Below, one piece after another: positions 25,759-35,420 of a DNA stretch of 64,000 bases (positions are counted from its first letter, which is position 1; each line of letters opens with the position of its first letter). The notes beneath the pieces were generated by a model. The model saw only the letters and a program-made list of their open reading frames with translations. It was not told where the DNA came from and made no database searches. Source of the stretch: Paenactinomyces guangxiensis (GTDB lineage: Bacteria; Bacillota; Bacilli; Thermoactinomycetales; Thermoactinomycetaceae); the NCBI RefSeq assembly GCF_016055185.1, contig NZ_JAECVR010000003.1, forward strand, positions 163,964 to 227,963, written 5' to 3'. The translations under genes were made by a program, and so were the position numbers.

Positions 25759-26248
25759 ATGTTATCCAAACATGGGAAAATCGGTCGAAACCAACTTGAG
25801 ATCCCCAGTCACTAAATCATCTAATGCTATTGGTCCGCAAGATTGAAGACAGCATTGATTTTGACTTTATCTATGACCTTGTTGAAGACTATTATTGCCT
25901 TGATAATGACCGTCCCCAGTGTTGATCCGGTGGTCTTCAAAATGCCGTTAATCCAATGTTTATATGGAAACATGAGGCAAACCATTAAGGAAATTGAAAC
26001 CAATGTGGCTTATCGTTGATTTCTGTTATGGGCTCACAGAAAAAATTTTCCATTTTTCAACGTTCGGAAAAAATTATGTTCGCCGTTTTCAAGACACGGA
26101 TCTATTTGAAGTGATTTTTTATCGCAATTTACAAGAAGCCATCGATCAATGGTTTTGTCAATCCAGAAGTCATCTTTATTGATTCAACACATGTGAAAGA
26201 TAACGCAAATAAAAAGAAATATGTTAAGAAGTTGGTTCGGGCACAGAC
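25759..26248 (+). pseudogene. Degenerate IS1182-type transposase, 5' part
   Basis: From the ATG at 25759, successive frames read MLSKHGKIGRNQLEIP, VRKIEDSIDFDFIYDLVEDY, MRQTIKEIE, NVAYR, then FSTFGKNYVRRFQDTDLFE and NPEVIFIDSTHVKDNANKK. This is the order found in IS1182-family transposases up to the first catalytic Asp region (IDSTHVKANA). Several frameshifts and deletions interrupt it and the C-terminal half is missing. Confidence 0.7.
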
Positions 26249-26321
26249 CCTGGGGAACGGCTATTCAAAAAACATATAATCGTATATAATATTTGTCTAC
26301 TATTTGACTACAGGAGGACTT

Positions 26322-27353
26322 ATGTTACAGGTAACCCGTGATCTCATTCAATTGGTTCATTCCGGGGAAAAGAAATTTCACAAGATAGATTTTTCTCTCT
26401 CTTTTATTGGCAATTATGGGGAAGTAGAAGACGCAGAGGCTCTGCTGGACTTGTATCTGGAAAAACCAGATGGCATGTATGGTATAGAACTGCTGGAGGT
26501 CATACAACAGATAGGAAATTTACATACAGCGCAGAGGCTGTTTAAACATGCCGTGGAAGGGAAGCGGGTACGGAGAGGTTACTATGGAAATATATTTAAC
26601 TGCCTTGCTTACCTTGGATACAAGCCTGTGGAATCCATTCTCTATCATCTCCTGGAGCAAGAGGATGAGCTGGATGTGGATCAATGTTTAGCGCTTCTTC
26701 ATTTTCCTTGTACTGGATATGAAAAAAGGATCCGCCGGAAGATCTTACAGTATAAGGATAAAAATCTCTTTCCCGAGTTTTTGCCAATACTGGCATGCAG
26801 GGTTCCCGATCCTGATTTACCGGATATCCTGTACGAGTGGGGAACCAAATGGGCATCCCCCGATTGTAATGGAGGTCTCATCCTGGGATTATCCCTATAT
26901 GGGGAACAGGAACGGGAGCGCTTTAAAAAAATCCTCTGGGATCGCCGCTGGGAAGCACACGGGAGATCCACCGGTTCGATTTACTGGACCATTCTTGGAA
27001 TGCAGTATCTGGGAATGACCTTTGACGAGCTTTATGAAGATATCAGGAAGGCACAGGAAACGGGTTGTAACCCGGAGGATTTAGACTATCGTGTCTGGGT
27101 TTTGGAGGAACTGCTGGAGTTCAGAATCACTACTGCTACGCCGCCCCCGCTTCGATTTGTGCAACCATTTTTAGAAACATATGAGGATCTTTATGATATG
27201 TTTTTTGATTATTCCAATGATCATTATGAGCACTCCATCATCGAATGGGTAGACCGGAATGTAGAAGATAAGGAGTATTTGGATTTTCGTGGACTGAAGA
27301 AGCTGCTTCTCTCCAGGATGGAGCAAGAGTTTTGGAAAAAGTATCTCCGGTAA
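26322..27353 (+). CDS. Hypothetical protein, partially duplicated at 29205 (343 aa)
   Basis: 343 residues, acidic, helical, with repeating HEAT-like helices (AEALLDLYLEKPDGMYGIEL, AYLGYKPVESILYHLLEQ) but no catalytic motif. AGGAGG lies four bases before the ATG; the frame extends to 26304 with no better start. TATAAT boxes occur at 26275 and 26285. It precedes a SUKH protein by 50 bases, and its first 150 bases are duplicated 3 kb downstream. A role as an immunity protein is plausible from these two facts but unproven. Confidence 0.6.
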   Translation: MLQVTRDLIQLVHSGEKKFHKIDFSLSFIGNYGEVEDAEALLDLYLEKPDGMYGIELLEVIQQIGNLHTAQRLFKHAVEGKRVRRGYYGNIFNCLAYLGYKPVESILYHLLEQEDELDVDQCLALLHFPCTGYEKRIRRKILQYKDKNLFPEFLPILACRVPDPDLPDILYEWGTKWASPDCNGGLILGLSLYGEQERERFKKILWDRRWEAHGRSTGSIYWTILGMQYLGMTFDELYEDIRKAQETGCNPEDLDYRVWVLEELLEFRITTATPPPLRFVQPFLETYEDLYDMFFDYSNDHYEHSIIEWVDRNVEDKEYLDFRGLKKLLLSRMEQEFWKKYLR

Positions 27354-27403
27354 TTATATCATCCTGTGCTTCGTGTTTTTCAGTTATCAAGGGAGGGGTC
27401 CAG

Positions 27404-28099
27404 TTGGAAATACGTTATCATAGAAAAGCTCTGGAACTGATGGGTTTAACACCTGAATTCTCGAAAGAGAGAATAAGGAAGATTGAAACGTTTGAAAAAC
27501 AACATGGCTGTGGTCTGCCTGCCGCAGTACGGGAGCTGTTCTCCTTATCCGGGGTTGAAGAGTGGTTTCTGGGAGTGAATCAGGATCGTCTTTTACGTAT
27601 AGAAGAGCTTCGTCTGGAAAGACATGAAGAATTTTTGGAGGATGAAGACTTAAAGCTAAAAGGACTTTCCAGCGAGCTATTTCAGGAGCCTGCCATCACC
27701 TTTATGGTGGAGAATCAAGGGGTTTGCTGGTGGGAGGTCATATTGAATGGTTCGGACGATCCACCGGTGTTGGTTCCTCTTCACTATGAAAGTAATACAT
27801 GGATGATTGCGCAAAAACATTTTTCTGATTTTTTCCTCGCAGTTACTTTTGATCATGCGTTGCTAAGGAAAGAGGAAACATTGTGGGATACGAGTGATCA
27901 TTGGTCAGGAAAGGATCTGCCAGGCTTTAAACGTCTGCCAACCACATACGGCTGGCCCATGGAAGACCCAAAATACCGATATCAAAAAGGAAGTCTGCTG
28001 TTGTCCATTCACGGCGGAGAAAGCGGAGATATCTGGATCAGCGGTTGGAAAAATGAAAAAGAGCTGGAAGAAATAGAGACTTTACTTGAAAAAAACTGA
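27404..28099 (+). CDS. SMI1/KNR4 (SUKH) family protein
   Basis: 231 residues from a TTG start preceded by GGGAGGGG. The N-terminal part fits the SUKH pattern: ERIRKIETFEKQHGCGLPAA, VRELFSLSGVEEWFL, then ITFMVENQGVCWWEVILNG for the core strands. SUKH proteins commonly serve as immunity factors against polymorphic nuclease toxins. No toxin gene is adjacent here, so it would be an orphan, perhaps kept against toxins of relatives. Probably co-transcribed with the preceding gene. Confidence 0.75.
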   Translation: MEIRYHRKALELMGLTPEFSKERIRKIETFEKQHGCGLPAAVRELFSLSGVEEWFLGVNQDRLLRIEELRLERHEEFLEDEDLKLKGLSSELFQEPAITFMVENQGVCWWEVILNGSDDPPVLVPLHYESNTWMIAQKHFSDFFLAVTFDHALLRKEETLWDTSDHWSGKDLPGFKRLPTTYGWPMEDPKYRYQKGSLLLSIHGGESGDIWISGWKNEKELEEIETLLEKN

Positions 28100-28141
28100 A
28101 AGAATGAGTATCCGATCATGCAACTTTTTGTTTGACATTCA

Positions 28142-28287
28142 TACCCCTCTTTGAAAAATTAACCTGCCCGCACAGTTCATGCTTTAAATAGTCTAATGAT
28201 CTTTTAAGTAGCTCAAAAATCCAACTGTGTATAATCACGAATAGCAGGAGATAACGAGATTTCCGTTACTCCCTGCTATTCTTTTCT
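28142..28287. repeat. Dispersed repeat, copy B
   Basis: Near-identical to 9451-9596, with the same order: TTTAAATAGTCT box, TATAAT at 28230-28235, terminator hairpin. Here the 5' end is not part of a gene. The few differences inside the hairpin (GGAGATAACGAG versus GGGGATAATGAG) leave the stem intact. Confidence 0.75.
28239..28281 (+). terminator. Terminator hairpin in repeat copy B
   Basis: GAATAGCAGG pairs with CCTGCTATTC and is followed by TTTTCTTTT. It can end the SUKH transcript 140 bases upstream. Confidence 0.75.
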
Positions 28288-28397
28288 TTTACTGAGGTGA
28301 TAAGGCTTCCTGGCAAATTCGTTCGCACACCATCATCCGGGGGATCTTACACTCATCTGCTTTATAAACAGTGATCGATTGCAAAGTACTTGTACGT

Positions 28398-28983
28398 TCA
28401 TTTTCCCTCCAGTTCGCTCCATTTATTGACTTTTGCGGGTGGTTGGTAGATTTTCAGCTTTTCAATCAAGGTAATTGGATCACTTTCACAAATAATCAGT
28501 TCCCGCTGTACGGAAGGAATAAATCCTGCCTCGATCGCCCGGTCTACCATTTCTTGCAAAGGTTCATAAAAACCGTTTATATTCAGCAGTCCAACAGGCT
28601 TATGGTGTATGCCAAGCTGCCCCCAGCTTACTGCCTCAAAAATCTCCTCCAACGTGCCGTATCCTCCCCGGCAAAGCAATGAATGCATCTGCTAACTCGC
28701 CCATTTTAGCCTTTCGCGCATGCATATCTTTTACCTCAATCAGCCGGGTAAGACCCCGGTGTACCACCTCGCCGCGAAACAGGCCTTTCGGCATGACTCC
28801 AATCGCCGTTCCGTTTCCCTCTAAAACAGTATTGGCCAGCACGCCCATCAGCCCAACTTGCGAACCACCGTATACCAATTCAAATCCATTTTGAACCAGT
28901 TCTTCACCAAGTTGAGCCGCTCCGCTTGCAAACTCCGGATAGTTTCCGGGATTGGAACCGGCAAACACACATATTCTTTTCAT
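28398..28983 (-). pseudogene. LOG family (TIGR00730) nucleotide-monophosphate phosphoribohydrolase, single-base frameshift
   Basis: The N-terminal half from ATG 28983 (AAAGGAG upstream) reads [28 protein letters not shown] and ADAFIALPG. The second half in another frame continues with [20 protein letters not shown]. The LOG catalytic motif PGGxGTxxE is split: the minus strand has CCGGGGAGG where CCGGGAGG would restore the frame, so one extra G lies in the C-run 28666-28669. LOG proteins release the base from nucleotide 5'-monophosphates. Everything else is intact, so this is a very recent mutation or a sequencing error. Confidence 0.85.
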
Positions 28984-29058
28984 GCTGGTATCTCCTTTCC
29001 TCCAATATCTATATAATTATAGATCAGAAGAATCTAACTTACCCAGGAGGAGATAAGT

Positions 29059-29192
29059 ATGCAATTAAGCGAACTACAGCGATTCATCGACGAGATCTAT
29101 CAGATAAGAGGCTGGAAGGAGTTAGATCCATTTATCCGAAGATCGTAGAAACACATATAAGTAAACTGAAAAAACGTTATGAGGAGGAATAA
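29059..29192 (+). pseudogene. Remnant of a MazG-like nucleotide pyrophosphohydrolase
   Basis: ATG with AGGAGGAG upstream starts MQLSELQRFIDEIYQIRGWK, then LDPFIRRS and a stop; the last part in another frame reads VETHISKLKKRYEEE. This matches the start and end of small MazG-like proteins, but the central EExxE metal-binding helices are deleted. Confidence 0.6.
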
Positions 29193-29204
29193 CCGAAAAG
29201 GAAC

Positions 29205-29359
29205 TATGTTACGGGTAACCCGTGATCTCATTCAATTGGTTCATTCCGGGGAAAAGAAATTTCACGAGATAGATTTTTCTCTCTCTTTTATTGGCAATTA
29301 TGGTGAAGTATAAGATGCTCTGCTGGACTTGTATCTGAAAGAACTGGATGGCATGTACT
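29205..29359 (+). pseudogene. Truncated duplicate of the 5' end of the gene at 26322
   Basis: About 155 bases nearly identical to 26320-26476, including the start codon and the SGEKKFHxIDFSLSFIGNYG segment. A TAA stop follows GEV and about nine bases are missing just after it. The copy ends abruptly at the methyltransferase remnant. Confidence 0.8.
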
Positions 29360-29660
29360 TGCGCCCCAGTTCAAGTTGTCTCATATCAGCTTGAATCCAA
29401 TGGACCGAAACACCTCGATCTAAGGCTTTTTGTTTTGCGGCTTCCAACATTTCCGGAGTAATATCAAAACCTGTCATATCATATCCTCGTTCAGCCAAAG
29501 GTATTGTCATCCTCCCCGTTCCGCACGCAATGTCTAAAACGGGGCTACCATATTGGTGAGCGAGATCACAATAAAACTTACTCTCCATTTCGTTCAAATC
29601 GTTCACGGAATCATAAATCTCGGTATCACGGAACTCCTCTTAGTTATCGTGGTTTATCAT
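29358..29660 (-). pseudogene. N-terminal fragment of a class I SAM methyltransferase
   Basis: From ATG 29660 (GGAGGTG upstream): MINHDN, stop, EEFRDTEIYDSVNDLNEMES, then motif I VLDIACGTGRMTIPLAERG and DMTGFDITPEMLEAAKQKAL. The TAA at codon 7 probably replaced a tyrosine codon. The gene ends after about 100 codons where the duplicated fragment begins. Confidence 0.75.
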
Positions 29661-29720
29661 CTCAACACCTCCAATGTCCTCACACCCGATCAAGAATGGA
29701 CTAATAACCAATATCCAACA

Positions 29721-29749
29721 AAAAACCTGCCCAAAATTCGGGCAGGTTT
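29721..29749 (-). terminator. Rho-independent terminator of the cell-wall-binding protein gene
   Basis: AACCTGCCC/GGGCAGGTT stem with a run of Ts on the minus strand, 22 bases beyond the stop at 29772. Confidence 0.85.
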
Positions 29750-29771
29750 CGATCATAAAGGAAATTTACTC

Positions 29772-31511
29772 TTACTGAATTTTCGCGTTCAACTGTTGCT
29801 CCACAGTAGTGGAAACAGATCCTGTACCACCCAGGATATATATCACTTCATTTTCGTTCGCGTTTAAGAACTCGTTCACTTTTCCATCCAGCCTAGTTGG
29901 ATAGCTGAGCATAATAGGTGCATACAGTTTAGCTGCCAATGGTCCACCCGAAAGAGCATCGGGGAAGTCTAAACCGTTTGCAAACACAAGCGTGTGAGGG
30001 TCCATGAAACCATATTGTTGATAAGTCAATCCGAAGAAGTCAACTAGGTTTACTCCTACTTCGAAGCGGTTGGCTCCACCTACACGATATACATTGTCTT
30101 TTCCTACATGGCTGTAAGAAGCTATTTTAGTTGCTACTGCATCTGAAACTGTCCCGGGTCCACCCACAATAATAAACTGTTTTACATTTGGGTGAGACTT
30201 GATAAAAGCATCAATTTCTGCAGGTACATAATCTTTGGATACCAGTAAGATGGGCATCATCATTTGTCCGGATGGGCTGGAAGCGGAAAGAGCATCGGGG
30301 AAGTTTAAACCACTTGCGATAAAGGCTGTATCCGTTCCGGTTACTTTGCTAATCTTACCCGCAATTTTAGCAGATACAGCAAAACGGTTTGCTCCATCAT
30401 AACGTTCTGTTGTCAAACCCATGGCTTTTAATTGATTCTCTACATTAGTAGAAACAGAGCCTGTCCCACCCAAAATGATCGCATGAGAATACATCATCAC
30501 TTCAATTTCTTGTTTTATCTTTTCTGGAAGAGCATTCGTTCCAGTCAAGAGAATAGGAGCGCCGTAAAAGCTTGCTAACGCACCTCCTGAAAGGGCATCG
30601 GTATAGAGATCACCCCGAGCAATGACAACCGTATCGGTTGGAAAAGGATAAGTGTCCTGGAGGAGTCGACTGATGTTAGCAGAAACTTCATAACGATCGG
30701 CACCAGCGATCCGCTTCATACCTGACACCTTGATTTTGAAAAATTCAATCGCCATGTTAGATGACCATTCCGAAGCCGTTAGAGTAGCAAAGTTATATCC
30801 TGCTTGAACAGGGATATCTTTCGAGTAAGGTGCTGAGGTACTGACCTCAATAACCCCTTTACCTTGACTTCCCATAGATATACCGGCATTATTAGCCCCA
30901 CTGACAGAACCTGCAAATGTAACAGATGTCGTCCCTTTAGCAAGATGTACATTATGTGTAGCAGGACTAGTCGTTTCAACGGTTGGGACGTTATTATCCA
31001 CAGTCATTTGAACGCCGTTTACTGTAAAATCATAATTAAAATCGGTTTCGGTTGGATCGAACTCAATGTCGTTATACTGTACTACGAAATCATACTCACC
31101 AGCTGGAAGCGTATCCCCATGATGATATACTTTTTCATCTTCCGGATTCCATGGGAAAATATCATACATCACCTTTGATGGAGTACCGTTTGAATTAACT
31201 TGGATGGTCCCGGCTTCAGATACGGTGAGATGATATACATGCCAGTGATAAGAATCGATCTTATCGGAAAAATCAACTTCATTCACATCCAATAGGGATG
31301 CACCACTTTTCGAATGAACAGCGTCTCGCCTTTGTTTTTCTCTCTTCGAAGCGAAGTGTTGCAGCATCTGCTTCGTTTTGATCTGTTTGGCTCTCTTTCG
31401 TTGTCCATCCAGGTTGATGTTGCCTTGAGCAGAAGAAAAACCGGGAAAAACCAGCATGGATATAACCATCATGGCGGATAAAACAGCTCCAGTCCATTTG
31501 CGTTTATTCAT
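29772..31511 (-). CDS. Secreted protein with three cell wall binding repeats 2 (CWB2)
   Basis: 579 residues. MNKRKWTGAVLSAMMVISML begins a signal peptide ending near SSAQG. An unknown beta-rich domain (about 70-250; one strand reads YHWHVYHLTV) is followed by three CWB2 repeats starting IAGADRYEVSANISRLL, YDGANRFAVSAKIAGKI and VGGANRFEVGVNLVDFF, each with a later ALSGG/ALSAS and an IxxGGxGxVS block. CWB2 binds anionic wall polymers, so the protein is attached non-covalently to the cell surface. AAAGGAGG precedes the ATG at 31511. No protease or amidase domain is visible in the N-terminal part. Confidence 0.9.
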   Translation of the reverse strand: MNKRKWTGAVLSAMMVISMLVFPGFSSAQGNINLDGQRKRAKQIKTKQMLQHFASKREKQRRDAVHSKSGASLLDVNEVDFSDKIDSYHWHVYHLTVSEAGTIQVNSNGTPSKVMYDIFPWNPEDEKVYHHGDTLPAGEYDFVVQYNDIEFDPTETDFNYDFTVNGVQMTVDNNVPTVETTSPATHNVHLAKGTTSVTFAGSVSGANNAGISMGSQGKGVIEVSTSAPYSKDIPVQAGYNFATLTASEWSSNMAIEFFKIKVSGMKRIAGADRYEVSANISRLLQDTYPFPTDTVVIARGDLYTDALSGGALASFYGAPILLTGTNALPEKIKQEIEVMMYSHAIILGGTGSVSTNVENQLKAMGLTTERYDGANRFAVSAKIAGKISKVTGTDTAFIASGLNFPDALSASSPSGQMMMPILLVSKDYVPAEIDAFIKSHPNVKQFIIVGGPGTVSDAVATKIASYSHVGKDNVYRVGGANRFEVGVNLVDFFGLTYQQYGFMDPHTLVFANGLDFPDALSGGPLAAKLYAPIMLSYPTRLDGKVNEFLNANENEVIYILGGTGSVSTTVEQQLNAKIQ

Positions 31512-31654
31512 TTGATGTCCTCCTTTTATAACATTTAAGAATCTACATCTTATCATTCGTGAAAGCGCACAATTTTGTGGCAATTTTATTGAAATTCAGG
31601 AAATATTTTCACTCCCCGCCATATGAGCCGTAGCATTACTCTTTTCGATCCTTT

Positions 31655-31920
31655 TCATCTGTGATGGTATTTATCTTTGGCCGTCCCTATATGAAAGAAA
31701 AGACGCGTACCATTCGGATACTTGCTTAACTCTTTTTGAAGCCACTTCTCGGCCTTTTCATTCTTGTCGCTCTTCATATAATCAACATAAGCGCCGGTTC
31801 CGCCCTCTTCGCAAATGTCGACGGCCATTAAACACGATCATATCCATCTTTAGGCGGATAGCCTTTTAAAGCTTCTTTATTTCTAGCTTCTGTATTTTTC
31901 TGGTCCAACTTATAAATACT
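31655..31920 (-). pseudogene. Remnant of a NucA/NucB-type secreted DNase
   Basis: The upstream frame reads ARNKEALKGYPPKDGYDRV and stops. The next frame continues as MAVDICEEGGTGAYVDYMKS, then KELSKYPNGTRLFFHIG. This is the NucA/NucB pattern (PPKPGYDRDEWP, EGG, YPxGTR), with DEWP lost at a frameshift. The 70 bases around the stop codon recur at 39976. No start region remains. Confidence 0.65.
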
Positions 31921-32665
31921 GAAAAATGCCAAAAATGAAATAGGGTTTTTATAAAATAGTTCTATGAGGTCTATAAACTGAACTCTCTTCTCGAATAAAT
32001 ATATATCGACATACATTTGCAGGAGGAAACACGTTGAAAAAGAAAGTATGGTGGGGCATCGCCGCTTTTGCTGTTTTATCTGTCATAGCGGCCTTATCCG
32101 ACCCGCCGGAACCCAGTAAAGATCAGAAACTGGAGAAAACGGACTATCCCAAAAATATGGACCAAAGCTCTGCTATCTTTGAATTTTATTCAGGAACCAT
32201 TGAAGAAGCAGTCTCCCCACTCAAATTGAAGATTTATCTCGAAACCAAAGAATCCATCCTCGTACATATTCCATTGGTCAAAGTTCCTGAATCAGACCAG
32301 CCTCTGGGAAAAGAAGTGTTGAAATTTGCCCAAAAGTATAAAGGCCAGGCGATCAGATTTTATCCTGTCTATCGAATCAAAAAAGGGGAATATATCGGTC
32401 ATATTGCATTTATTAAAGATACTTACGGAGAAGAACTGATCGAAAACGGATATGCCGTGCTCCATAAAGAAGGAAAGTATGACCCCATCCGTGTACCCGA
32501 GTACCTGGAAAATCAACAATCCGCCCAAAAAGCAAAAAAAGGTGTAAATGCTAATCTAATTATTGACCACTTAGTGGTACAACGCTCAAAAAAAAGTTGA
32601 CCACCTGAAGACCCCTTTCCTGTATCTTAAAAGTTGTCAGACTAATAGATACAGGAGGAAAGGAA

Positions 32666-34174
32666 ATGCTTCAGATGGCTAACTATGAGTTTATCAGGAA
32701 ACAACATTATGTGCTAGGGAAATCGATTCGCCAAATTTCAAGAGAGACTGGCTATTCACGTCAAGTTATCCGAAAGGCACTGAGTTCAACATAAATACCA
32801 GAGTACAAACTGTCCAGGCCCAAACCTAAACCGGTCATTGACTCAGTCAAACACATCATCTTGGAATGGCTGCGCCAAGATGAGCAAGCCCCGCCGAAGC
32901 AGCGCCACACCGCTAAACGAATCTATCAGAGACTCGTAGAAGAGTACGGATTCACTGGCGGCGAATCGACGATTCGCCGTTACGTGAGAGAGTTGAAAAC
33001 CACTCCTTCAAAAGCTTTCGTTCCCCTCGAATTCCCGCCAGGGAAGTATGCTCAGTTTGACTGGGGTGAGGTAGAAATCTTGCTTCAAGGGAAGCAAGTT
33101 AAAGTCCAAGTTTTTTGTATGCGCTGTACATTCAGCCGCAAAATATTTATCAAAACATTCTTTCACCAGAAGCAAGAAGCACTTCTCCAAGGGCATGTTG
33201 ATGCTTTTGAATTCTTTGGAGCCGTACCCCGAACGATCACGTATGACAATCTCAAAACGGCTGTAAAAAAGATCTTGGAAGGAAAAAACCGAGAAGAACA
33301 AGACCGCTTTATTCAGTTACGCTCTCACTATCTTTTCGACAGCTACTTTTGCGACCCGGCTAAGGGAAACCAGAAGGGACAAGTAGAGAACCTTGTAAAG
33401 ATGTCCAAGCAACAATTCTTTACCCCGATGCCTTCCGTGTCGTCTTTAGATGAACTCAATCAGTTGCTCTTGGACAAATGCATCTCTTATGAGACCACTC
33501 TTGTGCCACGTTCAAAGCTGACCGTAAGGGAAGCGTTTCAGAAAGATAAAGAGAATATGCTGCCTTTACCGCCTTACCCACTGGAATGTTATCGATCTCT
33601 GCATGTAAAAAGCAACTCCCTTTCCATGGTCACTTTTGAGCAAAATGCATACTCTGTTCCCGTTTCCTATGCTTCATCCCCACTGATCTGTAAAGTCTTT
33701 GCAGAACGGATTGAAATTTACTCTAAAAGCGAGCTCATTGCTACGCATGAGCGATGCTTTGAGAGAGGGAAGGAGAGGTTGAACTACGATCATTATTTAG
33801 ATCTACTCCTCATTCGACCCGGCGCTGTTGCTTTTGCCAGGCCCTTGCAACAAGCGAAGCTGCCTCTGATTTATCTGCAATTTCAAGAACAGTGCAAGCG
33901 TCGTCCTGGAGGGATGAAAGAATTTGTCTGAGGACTCCTGTTACACCGAGAGTTTGAACCTTCATTGGTAGAAGATACATTGAAGGAAGCTCAGCAAAAG
34001 GGGATGTTTCAATACGATGCCGTGAGGCAATTGTTGTTCCAACGAACATTGCCTGAACATCGTATGCCACAGCTGACGTTCGATTCAAACAGCCACGTCC
34101 CTGTGGTCCGTGTTAAAGCACCTAATTTGAAGCAGTACGACGTTTTACATCCAAAAAGGAGTGTGGTTCATTGA
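32666..34174 (+). pseudogene. istA: IS21 transposase IstA with two in-frame stop codons
   Basis: AGGAGGAAAGGAA precedes ATG 32666. The N-terminal HTH reads IRQISRETGYSRQVIRKAL. A TAA ends the frame at codon 43, and translation in the same frame continues with the DDE core (YAQFDWGEVEI, then ITYDNLKTAV, and NQKGQVENLVK). A second in-frame stop (TGA, 33929-33931) precedes the C-terminal 81 codons. No frameshift is needed, so two point nonsense mutations explain the loss. The stop codon overlaps the istB start region as usual for IS21. Confidence 0.88.
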
Positions 34175-34914
34175 GTACTTCCCTGTTACTGGAGTCGTTG
34201 GCAAAACGCCTCCGTTTGCCAACGGTAAAGAAGCTTTACAAGGAGATGGCCAAAGATGCAGCTGAAAGGCAGATCCCTTACGAAGATTTCCTTTTGGCTC
34301 TTCTCGAACAAGAGGTCATGCAGCGGGAGGAAAATCAAATCGCGAGCAGGATCAAATCTGCAAAGTTCCCGATGCAAAAGTCTCTAGACCAATACGACTT
34401 TGCCGCTCTTCCCGTCTTGAACAAACCCAAGCTTCTACAGCTTGCTCGTTGTGAGTTCATCCAGAAGGCAGAGAACATCCTGTTTATTGGGAACTCTGGT
34501 ACTGGCAAAACACACTTGTCTATTGCCTTAGGGATGGAAGCCTGCAAGCATGGTTATACCGTCCAATTTTGGACGGCGGCTAAGATTTCTAATGAGTTGA
34601 TGGAAGCACAAACGGAAAAGCGCTTGCTTCAATTGGAAAAACAATGGCTTAAAGCCAATCTCATCATTCTTGATGAGGTGGGGTTTGTCCCCCTAAGTAA
34701 AGCAGGAGCGGAGCTCTTGTTCCAATTCTGTGCCTCCCGTTATGAGAGAGGTAGTATGATCATTACAAGTAACTTGGATTTTTCTAACTGGACTCAAGTC
34801 TTCAAAGATGAGCAAATGACAGCCGCTCTTGTTGATCGGCTTACTCATCGAGCCCATATCTTTGCGATGAACGGTGAGAGCTACCGCTTTAAACAAAGTA
34901 TGCAACGGTCGTGA
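34171..34914 (+). CDS. istB: IS21 helper ATPase IstB
   Basis: 247 residues, full length. Walker A is FIGNSGTGKTHLSIALG (about 105-121), Walker B is LIILDEVGFVPLS. IstB is a DnaA/DnaC-like AAA+ ATPase that assembles on DNA and activates IstA for transposition. The start overlaps the istA stop, and the gene appears intact while istA is broken, so it could only act with an IstA supplied by another copy. Confidence 0.92.
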   Translation: MSTSLLLESLAKRLRLPTVKKLYKEMAKDAAERQIPYEDFLLALLEQEVMQREENQIASRIKSAKFPMQKSLDQYDFAALPVLNKPKLLQLARCEFIQKAENILFIGNSGTGKTHLSIALGMEACKHGYTVQFWTAAKISNELMEAQTEKRLLQLEKQWLKANLIILDEVGFVPLSKAGAELLFQFCASRYERGSMIITSNLDFSNWTQVFKDEQMTAALVDRLTHRAHIFAMNGESYRFKQSMQRS

Positions 34915-35374
34915 TCATGAAAAAATTATCCACCCGTCGGGTGGCTACTTCTTTGCCAAGGTGGTCAATTTTTTGATGAGCACGGTGGTCAACTTTATGA
35001 TTGACATTTACAAAAGGCTTATGGAAATATCCTACCTACGCCAAAACCTTCAATCCCGCAGACAACCAAATGCAGGAAGAAGCACGCCGGCAAGCAGAGG
35101 AACAACAGCGACAAGAACAACAGGCCAAAGAATCCGAATCAAATGTTCGCGATGATGATGACGACATTGATGTCGATTTCAATTCCAAAAACAAGAAACG
35201 AGGCCGTTCGGGTCGTAGGTAGGCCAAAACTTGGAGAATATCAAGGAAAAAAACAGCAGAGAAAAGTACTATTTGCGAAATCCCGCATGCCTATAAACCT
35301 TGGAACTGTAGTTAAACCACAAACTACTTTACTTTGATCCATTTTTTAATAAACGGGGCAAAACTCATAAGAAC

Positions 35375-35420
35375 TAAGCCGGTTTTTCAGCCAATGATAG
35401 AAGAAAACCCGGCTTTTTAT
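35375..35420 (+). terminator. Rho-independent terminator of the SNase gene
   Basis: AAGCCGG and CCGGCTT with TTTT/AAAA inner arms, followed by TTTTTATTTT. It lies 150 bases after the SNase stop. From 35421 to 35815 I see only AT-rich sequence with no gene, repeat or RNA that I can support. Confidence 0.75.

Larger units (their letters stand above)
32543..35012 (+). mobile_element. IS21 family insertion sequence, 2470 bp
   Basis: Ends are TGTAAATGCTAATC (left) and, on the opposite strand, TGTAAATGTCAATC (right), each followed inward by repeated TTGACCAC copies, as usual for IS21 multiple terminal repeats. Direct repeats AAAGG flank the element (32538-32542 and 35013-35017). It carries istA (with stop codons) and istB. 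It interrupts the SNase gene precisely. Confidence 0.92.
32034..35222 (+). pseudogene. Thermonuclease-like (SNase) secreted nuclease gene split by IS21
   Basis: A TTG start with AGGAGG begins a lipoprotein- or signal-like N-terminus (KKVWWGIAAFAVLSVIAAL). The SNase-like part ends in the insertion at 32542: ENGYAVLHKEGKYDPI, then AQKAKK. It resumes after the element at 35018 with LWKYPTYAKTF and an acidic then basic tail (DDDDIDVDF, KKRGRSGRR). Joining 32034-32542 to 35018-35222 restores one frame of 237 residues with AKKGLWKYP, the usual SNase C-terminal motif. The present 5' frame ends 17 codons inside the IS. Only the secretion signal and part of the barrel are now translated. Confidence 0.88.

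Noticed and set aside
31828..32016. 62-codon minus-strand frame as an independent gene
   Set aside because: Its end (ALKGYPPKDGYDRV) is the NucA/NucB motif that continues in the next frame, so it is part of the pseudogene; its N-terminal part has no support.
32666..34174. Programmed readthrough of stop codons in istA
   Set aside because: IS21 transposases are not known to use readthrough, and two different stop codons (TAA, TGA) are better explained by mutation.
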